A stretch of DNA of 8,670 nt from positions 1-8,670 of the forward strand of contig CAMRBT010000062.1 of NCBI GenBank assembly GCA_947040475.1. Reading direction: 5' to 3'. Positions 6,687 to 8,670 of this stretch are shown here, piece by piece. Position numbers and translations under genes: made by a program. The notes beneath the pieces were generated by a model that saw only the letters and a program-made list of their open reading frames with translations, searched no databases and was not told the DNA's origin. The stretch is from an uncultured Brevinema sp. Lineage in GTDB: Bacteria > Spirochaetota > Brevinematia > Brevinematales > Brevinemataceae. Position 1 is the stretch's first letter. Each line of letters opens with the position of its first letter.

Positions 6687-6722
6687 AAAAAACCTTGCTA
6701 TTAATTTAGCAAGGTTTTTTTT
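6687..6722 (+). terminator. Rho-independent terminator after the secreted-protein gene
   Basis: AACCTTGCTA (6691-6700) pairs with TAGCAAGGTT (6707-6716) around a TTAATT loop, extended by A-T pairs (6687-6690 with 6717-6720) to a 14-bp stem. A run of eight T (6715-6722) ends the hairpin on the plus strand. The A-run on the other side means it might also act on the minus strand. Confidence 0.9.
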
Positions 6723-6737
6723 GTCTGTATATTGCCC

Positions 6738-6780
6738 TCTATAATATATTTTATTTACATAGTGTTTTCTATAATATATT
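6738..6780. repeat. 13-nt direct repeat between the two terminators
   Basis: TCTATAATATATT occurs at 6738-6750 and again at 6768-6780, a 30-nt period, in the convergent intergenic region. The meaning is unknown. It contains TATAAT-like bases on the plus strand, but no gene follows in that direction. Confidence 0.5.
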
Positions 6781-6796
6781 AATAGCAACTCATAAC

Positions 6797-6825
6797 AAAA
6801 ACCACCCCATAATGAGGTGGTTTTT
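6797..6825 (-). terminator. Rho-independent terminator of the LysM lipoprotein gene
   Basis: ACCACC (6801-6806) pairs with GGTGGT (6816-6821), extended by AAAA (6797-6800) against TTTT (6822-6825), with a small loop around 6807-6815. On the minus strand the stem ends in TTTTTG, 16 nt past the stop codon of the lipoprotein gene. On the plus strand TTTTTATTTTT follows, so it may act both ways. Confidence 0.8.
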
Positions 6826-6840
6826 ATTTTTAATAGTTCT

Positions 6841-8358
6841 TTATTTAAGGCTATCGGTTGAAGCTGGTGGGATTTTAAATTTTTGACCAGGGTAAATAAG
6901 ATCAGGATCTTTAATTTCCAATTTGTTAGCTCTCCAGATATTAGGCCATAACCATGGGGTTTTATAATATTTCTTTGAAATATCCCACAAGGTATCACGA
7001 CGAATAACAGTATGAGTAGCAAGAATTTGACCAGCTAAATAAAGCTCAGACAATCTCAAACCTTCTCTTGCTTGATCGATAGCGTTAAGGTAATTACCTT
7101 CACTATAATAGTCTTGTGCAGAAGTATAAAACCCTTCTATCATTTGTATAGTGATAACACCATCTGAAGAAGTTGTTGTATCTACTGGTTTAACACGTCT
7201 CATTTCCATATTATCTTCTGTTTGGAGTTGACCTCTGAATAGAAGTGGTAAATAAGCTAGTTCATCTGTGATCACATCTACTTCTTCGACTTCACCATCT
7301 TCATCTAAGATAACATCTATTTCTTCTACAGTACCGTCTTCGTATAAGATAGTATCATCGATTTCGACTTCACCGTCTTCATATAAGAAAATTTCGACAT
7401 CTTCTTCTTCTACATAGCTATCATAAGTATCATAAGTATCCATACCAGAATCATTAGTGATTTCTTTTTCTTCTACTTTAGTTGCGGGTGTTAAAGGAAT
7501 TAAAGGCATAGATTTTCTAGAAGAATCCGTGTATACATCTTGTGTATAGTTATTTGTTTTAATAAATTCAATAGCAGATCCTAAACGACGAATGAGATCA
7601 TAAGCTTGAAGTTGTAGATTTTCATCATCATTTATTTCTATAGAAATAGCTCCATCTCCAGGGAAATCAGCAATTAATTTTTCTAGCATATCTATTGCTG
7701 TTTGAGAAGATTTTAAACTATTAGTATAGTCCTTATCTTGATATTCTCGAGCAGCTTGTTCTATGATATTAGAAGCTTCTGTTAATTGTGTTTCTGTTTG
7801 GGTAAGATCTGTTGATCTGTAAGCTCGGTCTAATAAGTCTCTTGCTCTATTAAGATTTGCTAAAGCTAAAGCTTCTGCTCCACCAACTAGTGGCTCTAAA
7901 AGATCAAGTCCACTTTGAGCTGCTTGTGCTGCTTTGTCATAATCTGGTATAGCATAAAAACCTTCTGCATCAATAAGTAGTTGTACCGCTTGGGTATAAA
8001 TATCAGGATTCTCTTTATCGACACCTAGCTCTTGTGCTGTTTCTAAGGTTCTTTTTAATTGTGCAATTAGTGTAGTAGCTTTATTTTGTCTAGCAATTTC
8101 TGTAGCTTTGTTAGCTGCATCAATAACTGACGCTGCTATTTCATTAGCTTTTGTTAAATCACCAGCATCCATAGCCTCTTGCATTTGTTGAAATAAATTA
8201 TCAGCTAAAGCATATTCTTGAGGAGCATAGATATCTGCCTCAGCAGCTCTAGCTCTTTCCATTGCTTGAACAGCCATGTCTGTCGCTTTGACAGCTTCTT
8301 TACCACACGATACTAGTGAAACTAAAACCAACATAGATAGAATTTTCAAACTTCTCAT
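6841..8358 (-). CDS. LysM-domain lipoprotein with DUF4398-like N-terminus and acidic repeats
   Basis: A 505-residue predicted lipoprotein. MRSLKILSMLVLVSLVSC has a basic start, a hydrophobic core and lipobox LVSC, giving lipidated Cys18. Residues about 27-95 form a DUF4398-like helical hairpin (AMERARAAEADIYAPQEY). More TPR-like helical repeats follow to about residue 235, with DYDKAAQAAQSGLDLLE and DYTNSLKSSQTAIDMLE as examples, and a similar unit recurs near 410-445 (GNYLNAIDQAREGL). Between them lies a low-complexity acidic linker (about 295-365) with three 13-residue repeats. The C-terminus (448-498) is a LysM domain, HTVIRRDTLWDISKKYY through DPDLIYPGQKFKIP, which binds peptidoglycan glycans. 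A membrane-anchored cell-wall linker or scaffold is inferred. The start at 8358 is chosen because an earlier in-frame ATG at 8373 is part of the Shine-Dalgarno. It follows the short paralogue by 27 nt. Confidence 0.88.
   Translation of the reverse strand: MRSLKILSMLVLVSLVSCGKEAVKATDMAVQAMERARAAEADIYAPQEYALADNLFQQMQEAMDAGDLTKANEIAASVIDAANKATEIARQNKATTLIAQLKRTLETAQELGVDKENPDIYTQAVQLLIDAEGFYAIPDYDKAAQAAQSGLDLLEPLVGGAEALALANLNRARDLLDRAYRSTDLTQTETQLTEASNIIEQAAREYQDKDYTNSLKSSQTAIDMLEKLIADFPGDGAISIEINDDENLQLQAYDLIRRLGSAIEFIKTNNYTQDVYTDSSRKSMPLIPLTPATKVEEKEITNDSGMDTYDTYDSYVEEEDVEIFLYEDGEVEIDDTILYEDGTVEEIDVILDEDGEVEEVDVITDELAYLPLLFRGQLQTEDNMEMRRVKPVDTTTSSDGVITIQMIEGFYTSAQDYYSEGNYLNAIDQAREGLRLSELYLAGQILATHTVIRRDTLWDISKKYYKTPWLWPNIWRANKLEIKDPDLIYPGQKFKIPPASTDSLK
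7270..7386 (-). repeat. Three tandem 39-nt acidic repeats in the LysM lipoprotein
   Basis: Three in-frame 13-residue units sit at residues 325-363: LYEDGEVEIDDTI (7386-7348), LYEDGTVEEIDVI (7347-7309) and LDEDGEVEEVDVI (7308-7270). The consensus is L-x-EDG-x-VEE-x-DVI. Each unit holds five or six acidic residues. The period is exactly 39 nt with no gaps, so gain or loss of a unit would keep the frame. Confidence 0.9.
7419..7443 (-). repeat. 9-nt tandem repeat coding Asp-Thr-Tyr units
   Basis: TATCATAAG occurs twice head-to-tail on the plus strand (7419-7427, 7428-7436), with a partial third copy to 7443. It encodes the DTYDTYDSY stretch just upstream of the acidic repeats in the same lipoprotein linker. 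Confidence 0.65.
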
Positions 8359-8361
8359 TAG

Positions 8362-8370
8362 CCCTCTCCT
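8362..8370 (-). promoter_or_regulatory. Ribosome binding site deciding the start of the LysM lipoprotein
   Basis: AGGAGAGGG on the minus strand; its AGGAG core is 7 nt from ATG 8358. The alternative ATG at 8373 lies just upstream of this core and its first codons are the Shine-Dalgarno itself (reading MRRGL), so that ATG is probably not used. Confidence 0.8.
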
Positions 8371-8385
8371 CATTTTATTTTATTT

Positions 8386-8670
8386 TTATTTTTCCATACT
8401 TTTTGCAAAGCGAGCAGCTCTAATAGCTATATTCGCTGCATCAATCACTAATAAAGCTGTATTATTAGCTTCTTTATATAGTTCTTTATCTAATTCATCA
8501 TTCATTTGATCGAATAAATCTTTAGCTATTTTATATTCTTCTGGTGCATAAATAGGAGCTTCGATTGCTCTTGCTCTTTCCATAGCTTCCGCTGCTAACA
8601 CAGTATTTCTAAGGTCTGGTCCACCACCACAGTTAGAAATTAAGGTAATTAATAATACAGAGCTTAATAA
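8386..8670 (-). CDS. Short DUF4398-like lipoprotein, 5' end outside window
   Basis: The frame is open from the window edge (8670) to TAA at 8386, giving 94 visible residues. The first visible residues LLSSVLLITLISNC form the hydrophobic core and lipobox of a lipoprotein signal, so only a few N-terminal residues with the start codon should be missing. Ser-Asn before the Cys is acceptable in spirochaetal lipoboxes. After CGGG the mature part is one DUF4398-like helical hairpin (AMERARAIEAPIYAPEEY through VIDAANIAIRAARFAK) and then stops. In a manual ungapped alignment over 66 positions, 35 are identical to the N-terminus of the downstream LysM lipoprotein, so the two are paralogues. An internal GTG at 8601 would give a 71-residue protein without the signal and is not favoured. 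Function is unknown; an envelope lipoprotein cotranscribed with the LysM protein is likely. Confidence 0.85.
   Translation of the reverse strand, partial: LLSSVLLITLISNCGGGPDLRNTVLAAEAMERARAIEAPIYAPEEYKIAKDLFDQMNDELDKELYKEANNTALLVIDAANIAIRAARFAKSMEK

Noticed and set aside
6660..7022. Minus-strand open frame of 120 codons at the 3' end of the LysM lipoprotein
   Set aside because: It is out of frame with the clear LysM domain, runs through both terminator hairpins, and has a low-complexity basic/hydrophobic product.
8359..8373. Five extra N-terminal residues (MRRGL) for the LysM lipoprotein
   Set aside because: These codons are the Shine-Dalgarno of the ATG at 8358, which gives a normal lipoprotein signal.
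8276..8509. Plus-strand open frame of 77 codons across the two lipoprotein genes
   Set aside because: It is antisense to two supported genes and their short gap, and its hydrophobic product mirrors the opposite strand.
8386..8601. A 71-residue protein starting at GTG 8601
   Set aside because: The frame continues upstream through a lipobox and hydrophobic signal core to the window edge, so the true start is outside.

Overview
The window is AT-rich bacterial DNA with standard codon use (tryptophan is read from TGG). It most likely comes from a low-GC spirochaete-like bacterium. The support is moderate: a bacterial V/A-type ATPase, a lipoprotein with a spirochaete-style lipobox ending in Ser-Asn-Cys, and a LysM lipoprotein with a DUF4398-like N-terminus, a combination I associate with Spirochaetota. 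The species cannot be fixed from the sequence.

Positions 1-5948, minus strand: most of a V/A-type ATPase operon. In transcription order it reads H/G-like stalk subunit (5916-5593), membrane subunit I (5603-3558), a small zinc-ribbon protein (3527-3276), proteolipid K (3170-2622), subunit E (2573-1998), subunit C (1995-994), subunit F (1007-666) and the N-terminal third of catalytic subunit A (665-1, cut by the window edge before its P-loop). Apart from the zinc-ribbon gene, this is the Enterococcus hirae ntpF-I-K-E-C-G-A order. The genes overlap or abut, and a sigma70-like promoter (TTGCAA, 17 nt, TATAAT) lies just upstream of the first gene. E and H form the peripheral stalks, C joins the rotor to the ring, F belongs to the central stalk, A is catalytic, and I plus the K ring form the ion channel. 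Subunit K keeps the full set of Na+ ligands known from E. hirae NtpK and carries an unusual signal-peptide-like leader.

Positions 5917-6124: divergent promoter region. Positions 6125-6673, plus strand: a secreted, probably outer-membrane protein of unknown function. Positions 6674-6840: a convergent intergenic region with two rho-independent terminator hairpins, one for each flanking gene.

Positions 6841-8670, minus strand: two tandem related lipoprotein genes. The upstream one is short and runs off the window. The downstream one is a 505-residue lipoprotein with helical repeats, three 13-residue acidic tandem repeats and a C-terminal LysM domain, which suggests a link between the envelope membrane and peptidoglycan.

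No RNA gene, transposon, CRISPR array or gene-free stretch over 300 bases was seen. The most notable points are the zinc-ribbon gene inside the ATPase operon, the leader and Na+ site of subunit K, the structured gap before K, and the acidic repeats of the LysM lipoprotein.
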